Notes: generated by a model not told the origin, from the sequence alone. DNA of 64,000 nucleotides from Peptoanaerobacter stomatis (GCF_000238095.2 NZ_JH815225.1:460724-524723); one strand, 5' to 3'; shown: positions 37,882 through 47,863, counted from the stretch's first letter. Numbers and translations: made by a program.

Positions 37882-39075
37882 ATGAAAATGAACGACAATA
37901 TGGGATTTTCAACTAAACAAATACACGCAGGTTACGAAAAAAATATATTTGGAGCACTTGCAACACCAATATATCAAACATCAACATTCGTATTTGACTC
38001 TGCTGAACAAGGTGGAAGAAGATTTGCTCTACAAGAAGATGGATACATATACACAAGATTAGGTAACCCTACTGTAAGTGTTGTAGAAAAAAAATTGGCC
38101 GTATTGGAAGGTGGAGAAGCTGCTGTAGCAACAGCTTCAGGAATAGGCGCAATATCATCAGTTATGTGGACAATGTTAAATGCTAAAGATCATGTAATAG
38201 CACCTAAGACACTTTACGGATGCACATTTTCTCTATTAAATCATGTTCTACCAAGATTCGGAGTAGAAACAACTTTTGTAGATTTCAGAGATATCAACAA
38301 TATAAAAAATGCAATGAAAGAAAATACAAGAATGATATATATGGAAAGCCCTGCAAACCCTAATATGTACCTTGCGGATATAGAAGAAATAGCTAAAATG
38401 GCTCACGAAAAACCTAATTGTATAGTAGTTGTAGATAACACATATTGTACACCTGTTATACAAAGACCATTAGAATTAGGAGCTGATTTGGTTGTACACT
38501 CAGCTACTAAATATCTAAACGGACACGGAGATGTTTTAGCAGGTTTTGCAGTAGGAAAAAAAGAGTTGATAGATCAAGTAAGATTGGTAGGAGTAAAAGA
38601 TTGTACAGGTTCAGTTTTAAGTCCATTTGACGCTTTTCTTTTAGGAAGAGGAATGAAGACTTTACTTATAAGAATGCAAAGACACTGTGACAATGCTATG
38701 AAGGTTGCTGAATTCTTAGAAACACATCCTGCAGTTAAATCAATATACTATCCGGGATTAAAATCATTCCCACAATACGAACTTGCACAAAAGCAAATGA
38801 AAATGCCGGGAGCTATGATTTCATTTGAAGTAAAAGGCGGAAAAGAAGCTGGTATAAAATTGATGAACGCTGTAAAACTTTGTATGTTGGCAGTAAGCTT
38901 AGGCGATACTGAAACTCTAATACAACATCCTGCAAGTATGACACACTCTACTTATACAGAACAAGAAAGAAAAGATTCAGATATAGCAGAAGGTTTAGTA
39001 AGATTATCCATAGGACACGAAGATCCTGAAGATATAATAGCAGATTTAAAACAAGCCTTAGATTCAATAATTTAA
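37882..39075 (+). CDS. megL: Methionine gamma-lyase
   Basis: 397 residues, a Cys/Met-metabolism PLP enzyme. It cleaves methionine to methanethiol, ammonia and 2-oxobutyrate. Visible: YIYTRLGNPT (PLP phosphate contacts from the neighbouring subunit), ATASGIGAI, the MGL-specific Cys in LYGCTF (which separates it from cystathionine lyases), VDNTYCTP, the PLP lysine in HSATKYLNGHGD and ETLIQHPASMTHSTY. AGGAGG stands before the ATG. An 81-base spacer with no terminator links it to the transporter. The 2-oxobutyrate could feed PFOR, encoded 1 kb downstream. Substrate preference is inferred from the Cys and context. Confidence 0.93.
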   Translation: MKMNDNMGFSTKQIHAGYEKNIFGALATPIYQTSTFVFDSAEQGGRRFALQEDGYIYTRLGNPTVSVVEKKLAVLEGGEAAVATASGIGAISSVMWTMLNAKDHVIAPKTLYGCTFSLLNHVLPRFGVETTFVDFRDINNIKNAMKENTRMIYMESPANPNMYLADIEEIAKMAHEKPNCIVVVDNTYCTPVIQRPLELGADLVVHSATKYLNGHGDVLAGFAVGKKELIDQVRLVGVKDCTGSVLSPFDAFLLGRGMKTLLIRMQRHCDNAMKVAEFLETHPAVKSIYYPGLKSFPQYELAQKQMKMPGAMISFEVKGGKEAGIKLMNAVKLCMLAVSLGDTETLIQHPASMTHSTYTEQERKDSDIAEGLVRLSIGHEDPEDIIADLKQALDSII

Positions 39076-39108
39076 TATTTTAAGAATTATAACACAGTAA
39101 GTTAAATT

Positions 39109-39150
39109 TAATAATAGTAATTAATTTTTAAAAATTAATTACTATTATTA
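39109..39150. repeat. 42-bp perfect palindrome after megL
   Basis: TAATAATAGTAATTAATTTTT is followed at once by its exact reverse complement. As RNA it would form a long A-U hairpin that could end the regulator-transporter-megL transcript, although no T run follows. It could also extrude as a cruciform. Confidence 0.75.
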
Positions 39151-39339
39151 TGATATTTCTTCCAAAATATTCAACATTATTTATACTGACTGATGAAGAA
39201 TTTATAATTAATTACATATATATTTTTATGTAATTAAAATAATTTATGTATTAAATATTTAATGCATATAATAAAAATAAGCATTATATAAAAAATTATA
39301 TACACATTGATTATATCATATATCGAAAGGAGAGAATTT

Positions 39340-39999
39340 ATGAAGTTAGGTGTAATAGCCGGCACAGTGGTAGATACTCAGATGGGTTGTGATTTAATAG
39401 AAAGTTATGATTATACATCTGTTTTTTTGCCAATGTCAAATACTTGCAACGAACAATCTGAAAGTCAATACTACTCAAAAACAAAATTGGAAGAATTGTT
39501 CATCAAAAAATGCAAGACAGCCAAAGAACAAGGATGCGAAAAAATTTTCTTATACTGCAATTCGCTTAGTTGTAGTGTAGATTACAACAAGATTTCATCT
39601 GAATTAAACATAGAAATAATTACACCCTTAGAATCATATAAACATCTTCCAACTTATTGTAAAAATATCGTAATAATGGGAGCAAACGGACTTTCCGCTT
39701 TTATGATTGATAAAATAATAAGAGAGCATAATAAAGGTGTAAATACAATATGCTATGGAAATGTAAGCATAGTAGAATCTATAGAAGCTAAAAAAACTCC
39801 AATAGATATAATCAAAGAATTAAATATAAACGGTTTTATACACTATATAGAAAATATAAATTCAAGCAAATTCAAAGTAGATTCTATATTACTTGGTTGC
39901 ACTCATTTTCCATACATAAAAGAAGAAATAGAAAAAATTACAAATTTAAAAATAATAGACCCTACCAAAGATATGCTTGACAGATGCAAAAATAATTAA
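39340..39999 (+). CDS. Asp/Glu racemase superfamily protein
   Basis: 219 residues from ATG 39340 (MKLGVIAGT), with AAAGGAGAG upstream. Two-domain, PLP-independent racemase fold: the first catalytic Cys lies in YCNSLSC (about residues 68-74), the second in LLGCTHFPYIKEEIE (about 187-201), and IIDPTKD follows as in glutamate racemases. It is shorter than MurI (about 260) and the N-terminal catalytic Asp region (GT-V-D) differs, so an aspartate or other amino-acid racemase is as likely. It stands between megL and the PFOR gene with its own 190-base upstream region. Confidence 0.75.
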   Translation: MKLGVIAGTVVDTQMGCDLIESYDYTSVFLPMSNTCNEQSESQYYSKTKLEELFIKKCKTAKEQGCEKIFLYCNSLSCSVDYNKISSELNIEIITPLESYKHLPTYCKNIVIMGANGLSAFMIDKIIREHNKGVNTICYGNVSIVESIEAKKTPIDIIKELNINGFIHYIENINSSKFKVDSILLGCTHFPYIKEEIEKITNLKIIDPTKDMLDRCKNN

Positions 40000-40153
40000 T
40001 TCTTATATTTTTAAATAATTGTATTAAATAAGTAAAGAATACCACAGTTTTCTTTTCAATATTCTATTTTTTCATAATAAAAAAGATATGAAAAGATATT
40101 TGTGAAAATATAAAGATAAAAAATAACAGGACTAAAGAAAGGATTATCATAAA

Positions 40154-43100
40154 ATGAAAAAGATGATTACATTAAACGGAAATACAGCAGCTGCAACAGT
40201 TGCATACGCTTTTTCCGAAGTTGCACCAATATATCCTATAACACCATCATCAGATATGTCAGAGCTTATCGATGCATGGGCGGCAAATAATAAAGAAAAC
40301 ATATTCGGAGAACAAGTACAAGTTACAGAATTACAATCAGAAGCAGGAGCAGCAGGTGCAATGCACGGGGCTTTATCAGCAGGTGTACTTGCAACATCAT
40401 TCACATCATCACAAGGTTTACTCCTTATGATACCTAATATGTACAAGATGTCAGGAGAATTACTACCAGGAGTAATTCACGTGGCTGCCAGAGCATTATC
40501 AACTCATGCCCTTTCAATATTTGGAGATCACCAAGATGTCATGGCATGTAGACAAACCGGTTTTGCAATGATGGCATCAGGATCGGTTCAGGAAATATTA
40601 GACTTAGGAGCAATATCTCACTTGACAGCCATCAAAACAAGAATACCTTTCTTACACTTCTTTGACGGTTTTAGAACATCACATGAATTCCAAAAAGTAG
40701 AAAGTGTAGACTATGATATATACAAACAGTTAGTAGATAAACAAGCAATACTTAACTTCAGAAACAAAAGTATGAATCCTGAACATCCATATACAAAAGG
40801 AACAGCACAAAATCCTGACGTATACTTCCAAGGAGCCGAAGCATCAAATAAAAGATATGATACGGTAGTGCCTACTGTGATTGAATACATGGAAAAATTA
40901 GGAGAACTCACAGGAAGAAAATACAAACCGTTTGACTATGTAGGAGCAAAAGACGCAAAACATATAATAATAGCAATGGGTTCAGTAAACGAAACAATAG
41001 AAGAAACAATCAGCTACCTAATAGAACAAGGAGAAAAAGTAGGACTTGTAAAAGTAAGATTATATAGACCGTTCTCAAAAGAAGCTCTATTAAGTGTAAT
41101 ACCTAAAACAGTAGAAGTTATATCAGTATTAGATAGAACAAAGGAAAAAGGAAGTCCATTTGAACCGCTTCATTATGACATATTAGGAGCATATTCAGGA
41201 GAAGAAAATAAACCTGTTATAGTAGGCGGAAGATATGGTTTAGGTTCTAAAAACACAACACCAAGTCAAATAAAAGCAGTATTTGACAATATGAAATCAG
41301 ACAAACCTAAAGACAGATTCACAATAGGAATAATAGACGATATAACACACACAAACTTAGAAATAAAAGACATAATCACAACAGAGCCGAAAGATACTAT
41401 AAAATGTAAATTCTGGGGATTCGGTTCAGACGGTACAGTAGGCGCCAACAAATCAGCCATAAAAATAATAGGCGATGGAACTGATATGTACGCACAAGCC
41501 TATTTTGCATACGATTCAAAAAAATCAGGCGGAGTAACAATATCACACCTAAGATTCGGAAGTAAACCTATACAATCCACATATTTGATAACTAAACCTG
41601 ACTTCATAAGCTGTTCAATGCAATCCTATGTAGATAACTATCATCTTTTAGAAGGAATAAAAGAAGGCGGAACTTTCCTTTTAAATACTATATGGAATAT
41701 AGACGAATTGTCAAAAAATCTACCTGCTCATATGAAAAGAGAGCTATATGAGAAAAAAATAAACTTCTACACAATAAACGCAACACATATAGCAGAAGAA
41801 ATAGGATTAGGCACAAGAACAAATATGATAATGCAATCAGCATTCTTCAAATTATCAAATGTTATACCTATAGAAGAAGCAGTTGAAAGACTGAAAGAAT
41901 CCATCAAAAAAACTTACGGTAAAAAAGGTGATGCCATAGTAAATATGAATTACCTTGCAGTAGACAAAGGTAAAGACGATCTTGTAAAAATAGAAATACC
42001 TGAAGATTGGAAAGATGCACAAGATAAATCGGTAGAAAAAGATTATCCAAAATATGTAAAAGAAATCTTAATACCGTTAAACTCACAAAAAGGAGATAAC
42101 AAACCTGTTTCAGCCTTTATGGAAAGAGAAGAAGGCTCAATGCCTAACGGAACAACAAAATATGAAAAAAGAGCTGTAGCTGTAAACGTACCTAAGTGGA
42201 ATAAAGATAATTGTATACAATGTAATCAATGCTCTTTTGTATGTCCTCACGCAGTAATAAGACCATTCTTGTTAAACGAAGAAGAAAATGCAAATAAACC
42301 TGAAGGTTTCCAAACTATCAAAGCAAACGGAAAAGGCTTGGATAACTTACAATACAAAATACAAGTATCCGTCCTTGACTGTACAGGTTGCGGCAATTGT
42401 GCAAATGTGTGTCCTGCCAAAGAAAAAGCACTCACAATGGTACCACTTGGAGAAGAATTGGAAGAAAGCAAAAATTGGGATTATGCAATGAAACTTTCTC
42501 CTAAAGAAGAACTTATGGAAGATAACACAGTAAAAGGTTCACAATTTAAACAACCTCTACTCGAATTCCACGGTGCATGTGCAGGTTGCGGAGAAACACC
42601 ATATGCAACATTAGTTACACAGTTGTTCGGAGACAGAATGCTAATAGCAAACGCATCAGGTTGTTCATCAATATGGGGAGGTTCATATCCATCTACAGGA
42701 TTTACAACTAATCATGAAGGTCATGGACCTGCTTGGGCGAGTTCATTATTCGAAGATAACGCAGAATACGGTTACGGTATGGCACTCGCAGTAAAAAAAT
42801 TAAGAAATACAATCAAACTTCATATGGAAAAATATATGAAAGCAAATCCTAACAGTGAATGCGAAGAAGTATTCAACAAATGGATTGACAACATGAAAGA
42901 CCCAAAAATAACAAAATCACTTAAAAATCAAATTGTAGAATTAACTAAAAACTCAGCAGATAAAGATTTAAAAGAAATAAATGATCTAAAAGACTATCTT
43001 GTAAAACAAAGCATATGGAGTTTTGGTGGAGACGGTTGGGCATATGACATAGGTTATGGCGGATTGGATCACGTTATGGCATCAGGAGAAGACTTCAACA

Positions 43101-43657
43101 TACTTGTATTTGATACAGAAGTTTACTCAAATACAGGAGGACAATCATCCAAATCAACACCACGTGCAGCAGTAGCAAAATTTGCCGCAAGCGGTAAGAA
43201 AGTAAGAAAAAAAGACTTAGGCGCAATGCTTATGACATACGGATACGTATATGTTGCACAAGTAGCTATGGGAGCAAATATGAATCAGCTTATAAAAGCA
43301 TTAAAAGAAGCTGAAAGTTATGACGGTCCATCTATAGTAATATGCTACGCACCTTGTATAAATCATGGAATACACAGCGGTATGGGAACAACAATAAACC
43401 AAGAAAAAAGAGCAGTTGATTGCGGATACTGGCATCTATACAGATATAACCCACTACTTATAGAAGATGGTAAAAATCCGTTCACATTAGACAGCAAAGA
43501 GCCTAAAGCAAGCTTCCAAGAATTCTTGGATTCAGAAGTAAGATATACATCACTTAAAAAGACATTCCCTGAAATAGCTCAAGAATTATACGATATGGCA
43601 AAAGAAGACTCTATATTCAGATATAAGAGATATAAAAAGATGGCAGAAAATAATTAA
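40154..43657 (+). CDS. nifJ: Pyruvate:ferredoxin oxidoreductase
   Basis: 1167 residues, the single-chain PFOR. It oxidises pyruvate (and often 2-oxobutyrate) with CoA to acyl-CoA, CO2 and reduced ferredoxin. Domains: I with YPITPSSDMSE and ELQSEAGAAGA; II-III (about 260-640); the two-cluster ferredoxin domain V with CIQCNQCSFVCP (about 690) and CTGCGNCANVCP (about 750); and the TPP domain VI with CAGCGETPYATL (proximal cluster and TPP), GGDGWAYDIGYGG and TEVYSNTGGQSSKSTP. Strong A/C-ending codon bias marks it as highly expressed. The ribosome binding site is AAAGGA. A terminator follows. Confidence 0.97.
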   Translation: MKKMITLNGNTAAATVAYAFSEVAPIYPITPSSDMSELIDAWAANNKENIFGEQVQVTELQSEAGAAGAMHGALSAGVLATSFTSSQGLLLMIPNMYKMSGELLPGVIHVAARALSTHALSIFGDHQDVMACRQTGFAMMASGSVQEILDLGAISHLTAIKTRIPFLHFFDGFRTSHEFQKVESVDYDIYKQLVDKQAILNFRNKSMNPEHPYTKGTAQNPDVYFQGAEASNKRYDTVVPTVIEYMEKLGELTGRKYKPFDYVGAKDAKHIIIAMGSVNETIEETISYLIEQGEKVGLVKVRLYRPFSKEALLSVIPKTVEVISVLDRTKEKGSPFEPLHYDILGAYSGEENKPVIVGGRYGLGSKNTTPSQIKAVFDNMKSDKPKDRFTIGIIDDITHTNLEIKDIITTEPKDTIKCKFWGFGSDGTVGANKSAIKIIGDGTDMYAQAYFAYDSKKSGGVTISHLRFGSKPIQSTYLITKPDFISCSMQSYVDNYHLLEGIKEGGTFLLNTIWNIDELSKNLPAHMKRELYEKKINFYTINATHIAEEIGLGTRTNMIMQSAFFKLSNVIPIEEAVERLKESIKKTYGKKGDAIVNMNYLAVDKGKDDLVKIEIPEDWKDAQDKSVEKDYPKYVKEILIPLNSQKGDNKPVSAFMEREEGSMPNGTTKYEKRAVAVNVPKWNKDNCIQCNQCSFVCPHAVIRPFLLNEEENANKPEGFQTIKANGKGLDNLQYKIQVSVLDCTGCGNCANVCPAKEKALTMVPLGEELEESKNWDYAMKLSPKEELMEDNTVKGSQFKQPLLEFHGACAGCGETPYATLVTQLFGDRMLIANASGCSSIWGGSYPSTGFTTNHEGHGPAWASSLFEDNAEYGYGMALAVKKLRNTIKLHMEKYMKANPNSECEEVFNKWIDNMKDPKITKSLKNQIVELTKNSADKDLKEINDLKDYLVKQSIWSFGGDGWAYDIGYGGLDHVMASGEDFNILVFDTEVYSNTGGQSSKSTPRAAVAKFAASGKKVRKKDLGAMLMTYGYVYVAQVAMGANMNQLIKALKEAESYDGPSIVICYAPCINHGIHSGMGTTINQEKRAVDCGYWHLYRYNPLLIEDGKNPFTLDSKEPKASFQEFLDSEVRYTSLKKTFPEIAQELYDMAKEDSIFRYKRYKKMAENN

Positions 43658-43699
43658 ACACACTAAATAGTTTAATATTTAAGAATAATATATAAAAAA

Positions 43700-43738
43700 T
43701 AAATAACCGCTTATAATAGGCGGTTATTTATTTTTTAT
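43700..43738 (+). terminator. Bidirectional terminator between PFOR and miaA
   Basis: AAATAACCGC (43701-43710)/GCGGTTATTT (43720-43729), with T-rich tracts on both strands. The miaA stop codon lies inside one arm, so a single hairpin ends both converging transcripts. Confidence 0.85.
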
Positions 43739-44641
43739 ATCATCCATTATATATTCTGCTATCTCATCTATGTTTTTTAGCTCAACATCTATCCATTTTG
43801 CAAAATCATATCTCCTAAACCAAGTATACTGTCTTTTTGCATAGCGTCTGCTATCTCTTTTTATAAGCTCTATTGCCGTATTTTCATCTATTTCTCCCTG
43901 AAGATACGATATTATCTGTCTATACCCTATAGCCTTCATAGATTGAGCATCACTATCTGTTCCATTTTTCAACAAGGTTTTCACCTCTTCTATTAAGCCA
44001 TTTTCAATCATCATATCTACACGATGGTTTATTCTTTCGTACAATATGCTTCTATCCAATTTCAATACGTACATATAAACTTTGTAGTCTTGAAACTCAT
44101 CAATTTTGGAAAATACTCTCATAGCATCGTTATTTTCAAATATTTCCAATGCTCTTATTACTCTCTTTACATTGTTTTTTTCTATGCTTTGAGCCATATT
44201 TTTATCTTTACTTAAAAGTAGCTCATATAAATAATCAGAGCCATATTCATAATACATTTTCCAATATTTATCCCTTATGTTTTCATCAAATGAAGTCTTG
44301 TTAAAATCCATTTTATATATTAGCGAATTTATATAAAGCCCTGTTCCACCTGCTATTATAGGTATTTTTTTTTCGAAAAATAATCTGTCTATTACCTTTG
44401 AACTCCTATTATAGAAATCACTGACACTAAAATTTTCATTTGGTTTTACTATGTCTATCATATGATGTTTTATACCTGACATTTCATCTGATGATACTTT
44501 GGCAGTTCCTATATCCATAGATTTATATATCTGCATTGAATCTGCGGATATTATTTCTGTATCAAGTTTTTTAGCAAGTTTTATTGATGTTGCTGTTTTT
44601 CCGACTGCAGTAGGTCCGCAAATTATTATAATCTTATTCAT
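43724..44641 (-). CDS. miaA: tRNA dimethylallyltransferase
   Basis: 305 residues. It adds the dimethylallyl group to A37 of UNN-decoding tRNAs. Walker A GPTAVGKTATS at residues 8-18, ISADSMQIYKSMDIGTAKVS, HHMIDIVKP, FYNRSSKVID and IIAGGTGLYINSL, plus QSMKAIGYRQI and KRQYTWFRR near the end, are all diagnostic. Normal length. A 78-base gap separates it from mgtE upstream; its stop codon is in the shared terminator. Confidence 0.96.
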   Translation of the reverse strand: MNKIIIICGPTAVGKTATSIKLAKKLDTEIISADSMQIYKSMDIGTAKVSSDEMSGIKHHMIDIVKPNENFSVSDFYNRSSKVIDRLFFEKKIPIIAGGTGLYINSLIYKMDFNKTSFDENIRDKYWKMYYEYGSDYLYELLLSKDKNMAQSIEKNNVKRVIRALEIFENNDAMRVFSKIDEFQDYKVYMYVLKLDRSILYERINHRVDMMIENGLIEEVKTLLKNGTDSDAQSMKAIGYRQIISYLQGEIDENTAIELIKRDSRRYAKRQYTWFRRYDFAKWIDVELKNIDEIAEYIMDDIKNK

Positions 44642-44719
44642 ATCAAACTCACTTCATAATGTATATCATACTCTTTAAAAATATATTGTAATTAATTTTA
44701 AAAATATAAATATAATAAT

Positions 44720-46051
44720 CTATTTTAAAACTAAAACAGAGGCTATTTTGAAATAAACCATAAGTGCAAATATATCAACTATTGTAGTAATAAGTGGTCC
44801 TGCCATAATAGCAGGGTCAAGCTTCATTTTTTTTGCTAAAACAGGTAACGTTCCGCCGATAATTTTTGCCAAAACCACAATCATCAGTATACTTCCACAT
44901 ACAGTTACAGATATATTAAGCGGTGTGTGTTGAAAAAAATATAGTCTTACAAAGTTTAGAGCAGATAAAATGAAACCTACCAATAAACTTATACGAAACT
45001 CTTTCCAAATTATTTTTCCTATATCATTTAATTGTAGCTCACCAAGTGCAAGTCCACGAATAATTAGCGTAGAGGATTGTGAGCCGGCATTTCCTCCTGT
45101 ATCCATGAGCATTGGAATAAATGATGCTAAAACAACAACAGAACTTAAGATATTTTCATATTTGTTTATTATTATACCTGTAAAAGTCGCTGAAACCATC
45201 AAAAACAACAACCAATAAATTCTCTTTTTAGCTAATTCAACTACTCCTGTTTCCAAATATTCTTCATTAGATGGACTTAAGGCGTTCATCTTTGCAAAGT
45301 CCTCTTCATTTTCTTCTTCAATTACATCCAATATATCGTCTACTGTAATAATCCCTACAAGTCTATGTTCTTTATCGACTACCGGCATAGACAGATATCC
45401 ATACTTTTTGAAAAGTGCAGCAACCTCTTCTCTGTCATCTGTTGTTTTGACAAAAACATAATTTGTATCCATAATCTTATCTAAAATCACATCTTCTTTT
45501 GTCAATAACAACTGTCTTATTTCTATAATCCCTTCCAATATTCTGTTATCGTTAATAACATACATAGTGTTTATAGTTTCACGATCAAAACCTATTTTTC
45601 TTATACGCTCTATTGCCTGTTTTACGGTAAGTTCTTTTTTCAAATCCACAAATTCTGTGGTCATAATGCTTCCGGCAGAAAACTCAGGATAAGAAAGCAA
45701 ATGATTTATCAATTGTCGTCTGTCCGGAGATGTATTTTTAAGCACCTTTTTTACTACATTTGCAGGTAACTCTTCTATGAAATCAACCGTATCGTCCAAA
45801 TACAACTTTGACAGCATTGCTCCTACTTCCTCATCGCTCATGCTTTCTACTATGTATTGCTGTCCTTCTATATTCATATAAGAAAATACTTCTGCTGCAA
45901 GATTTTTAGGAAGAATTCTAAACAACAACATTAAATCCATTTTTTCAAGTTCGTCAAAAAACTCCGCTATATCAACAACATTGTAATTTAAAAGCTCATT
46001 TCTGGCTTGTACGACTCTGCCTTCTTTTACCAAATCCACAATAAATTGCAT
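44720..46051 (-). CDS. mgtE: Magnesium transporter MgtE
   Basis: 443 residues from ATG 46051, which has AAGGGG six bases upstream. The MgtE N domain (about 10-120: MDLMLLFRILPKNLAAEVFSY, SPDRRQLINHLLSYPEFSAGS, MTTEF), two CBS domains (about 130-250) and five helices with the pore signature MLMDTGGNAGSQSSTLIIRG (about 315) are present. The cytosolic domains act as the Mg2+ gate. Just upstream are a candidate 18-codon leader ORF and a 12-bp hairpin; the M-box riboswitch sequence was not seen. Its 650-base upstream region is otherwise empty. Confidence 0.94.
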   Translation of the reverse strand: MQFIVDLVKEGRVVQARNELLNYNVVDIAEFFDELEKMDLMLLFRILPKNLAAEVFSYMNIEGQQYIVESMSDEEVGAMLSKLYLDDTVDFIEELPANVVKKVLKNTSPDRRQLINHLLSYPEFSAGSIMTTEFVDLKKELTVKQAIERIRKIGFDRETINTMYVINDNRILEGIIEIRQLLLTKEDVILDKIMDTNYVFVKTTDDREEVAALFKKYGYLSMPVVDKEHRLVGIITVDDILDVIEEENEEDFAKMNALSPSNEEYLETGVVELAKKRIYWLLFLMVSATFTGIIINKYENILSSVVVLASFIPMLMDTGGNAGSQSSTLIIRGLALGELQLNDIGKIIWKEFRISLLVGFILSALNFVRLYFFQHTPLNISVTVCGSILMIVVLAKIIGGTLPVLAKKMKLDPAIMAGPLITTIVDIFALMVYFKIASVLVLK

Positions 46052-46078
46052 TGAAATCCCCTTTCTTACAAATAGCAA

Positions 46079-46121
46079 GATGTCTAAAAGAGGATAACAA
46101 ATCTATTCACTTTAAGACATC
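46079..46121 (-). promoter_or_regulatory. Hairpin in the mgtE leader
   Basis: GATGTCTTAAAG pairs with CTTTTAGACATC (11 of 12 pairs) around a 19-base loop. It begins five bases after the stop of the leader ORF and ends 27 bases before the mgtE start. No T run follows, so control of translation or an anti-terminator is more likely than simple termination. Confidence 0.55.
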
Positions 46122-46126
46122 ATATG

Positions 46127-46183
46127 CTAAGTAATTTTCAATAAAATAGTATAAAATTTTTCGTGCGTATGCCCATCCGACAT
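46127..46183 (-). CDS. Candidate 18-residue leader peptide of mgtE
   Basis: Encodes MSDGHTHEKFYTILLKIT with AGGTG seven bases before the ATG. It ends five bases before a strong hairpin that precedes mgtE, the layout of ribosome-dependent attenuation. It is not the Pro-rich MgtL sequence. Short ORFs occur by chance, so this rests on the ribosome binding site and hairpin placement. Confidence 0.35.
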   Translation of the reverse strand: MSDGHTHEKFYTILLKIT

Positions 46184-46556
46184 AATATATCACCTGCTAT
46201 TAAAAATAAAAAAAGAAATTATATAAATAATTATAATATTCAAACACATTTATAATCATAGTTATAAAAAATATATGTAAAAATATTTTTATTCTTATAA
46301 TATTTTATATATATATATTAATAATACCAAAACCCAATATAACAAAAAATAATATTCATAAATTTACAAATATTTGTTGACACTTCAATATAGTCTGATT
46401 AAAAATATTATACTAAAATCTTATAAAATAATGGAAAATCATAATAATTAATTTTTCCAGTAGACTATTTATTAATGTTATCTAATTATATATTATCCAT
46501 AATTTTAATTTTGTTAGAAAATAGTATTATCATAATATCATAGTTTTATAAAAAAA
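46184..46556. other. Non-coding region upstream of mgtE leader
   Basis: About 370 bases of very AT-rich sequence with no gene seen. It presumably contains the mgtE promoter. Confidence 0.5.
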
Positions 46557-46680
46557 TAGAGTGTGTATAAAAATTAAAATAAAGAAAATTTCTACAAAAA
46601 TAAAGTAGTTTTTAATCACAGATTTTATTCTACTATAATTTTGTTATTTTTTCAATATTTTACTTTTCAAACACACTCTA
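46557..46680 (-). terminator. Long-loop terminator or small RNA after dnaJ
   Basis: TAGAGTGTGT and ACACACTCTA (10 perfect pairs, 46557-46566/46671-46680) enclose a 104-base internal part that has its own hairpin (AGTAG/CTACT). On the minus strand the closing stem is followed by T7. It begins 22 bases after the dnaJ stop. It is either an intrinsic terminator with an unusually large loop or a 3'-UTR small RNA. Confidence 0.6.
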
Positions 46681-46702
46681 AATAAATACTCTAAATATTT
46701 TA

Positions 46703-47863
46703 TCAATCTTTAAAGAAATCTCTTAACTTGTCTAAAAAATTCTTACTTTGTTCATTCACTTCATTGCCTGTGATTTTCGCATATTCTCTAAGTGCCTCTT
46801 TTTGTTTTTCAGACAATGATTTAGGAACTTCTACTATAACTGTTATAAGCTGGTCACCTCTTGATTTTGAATGAAGTACATTTATTCCCTTACCTTTTAG
46901 CCTGAATACTGTACCGCTTTGAGTTCCTTCCGGTATTTTATATTTGACCTTACCGTCCAAAGTAGGCACTTCCACTTCATCACCAAGTGCCGCTTGTACA
47001 AATGTTATAGGCATATCCAATCTCACATCATAACCGTCTCTTTTAAATATTTGATGTGGTTTAACTGCAACAACTACTTGTAAATCTCCTCTAGGTCCGC
47101 CATTATATCCTGCTTGACCTTGTCCGGATACTCTTAAGATGTTTTGATCGTCTATTCCTCCAGGTATTTCTATAGATACTTTTTTCTTGCTCTTAATTCT
47201 TCCTGTACCGTTACAATGGTCACATTTTTCTATTATTCTTTCACCTGTTCCGTTACAATCCGTACATACGCTCTGATTCATCATTGAACCGAATGGAGTT
47301 CTGACTGTTTTTGTAATTACACCTTCTCCGTTACAAGTCTTACATCTTTCTTTACTTGTACCGTTTTTTGCACCTGTCCCATTACAGAATTGACAACTGT
47401 CTTCTATAGGAATTTCTACCTCTTTTTTTAATCCGAATGCAGCTTCTTCAAAGCTTATAGTTAATTTTATTCGTACATCTTGACCTTTTCGTGGCATTTT
47501 TGCAGTATTTCTGCTACTTCTTGATGAGAAGCCTCCAAATCCGCCTCCACTTCCAAAACCTGAAAACATATCAAATATATCATCAAAATCGAAATTTGCT
47601 CCGGAAAAACCTCCACCTCCAAATCCGCCGGTAGAGTTATAGGCGTCAGGTCCAAATCTATCATAATTTGCTCTTTTTTCTTTATCTGAGAGGACTTCGT
47701 ACGCCTCATTTATCTCTTTAAATTTTTCTTCTGCGTCTTTGTTACCTTGATTTTTATCAGGATGATACTTCATTGCCAATTTTCTATACGCTTTTTTTAT
47801 TTCTTGATCTGTTGCATCCTTATTTACACCAAGCAATTCGTAAAAATCTTTTTTTCCTGCCAT
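46703..47863 (-). CDS. dnaJ: Chaperone protein DnaJ
   Basis: 386 residues, type I DnaJ. J domain 1-70 with HPD in [17 protein letters not shown]; Gly/Phe-rich region (about 75-125); four zinc repeats [32 protein letters not shown] (about 150-215); then the two beta-domains and a C-terminal dimerisation region. Co-chaperone of DnaK. AAGGTGGTGAGAG precedes the ATG. In most Firmicutes it directly follows dnaK; here a membrane-protein gene intervenes. Confidence 0.97.
   Translation of the reverse strand: MAGKKDFYELLGVNKDATDQEIKKAYRKLAMKYHPDKNQGNKDAEEKFKEINEAYEVLSDKEKRANYDRFGPDAYNSTGGFGGGGFSGANFDFDDIFDMFSGFGSGGGFGGFSSRSSRNTAKMPRKGQDVRIKLTISFEEAAFGLKKEVEIPIEDSCQFCNGTGAKNGTSKERCKTCNGEGVITKTVRTPFGSMMNQSVCTDCNGTGERIIEKCDHCNGTGRIKSKKKVSIEIPGGIDDQNILRVSGQGQAGYNGGPRGDLQVVVAVKPHQIFKRDGYDVRLDMPITFVQAALGDEVEVPTLDGKVKYKIPEGTQSGTVFRLKGKGINVLHSKSRGDQLITVIVEVPKSLSEKQKEALREYAKITGNEVNEQSKNFLDKLRDFFKD

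Noticed and set aside
46052-46250. M-box magnesium riboswitch before mgtE
   Set aside because: The conserved M-box opening and core could not be found on the minus strand. A leader ORF and hairpin explain the region better.
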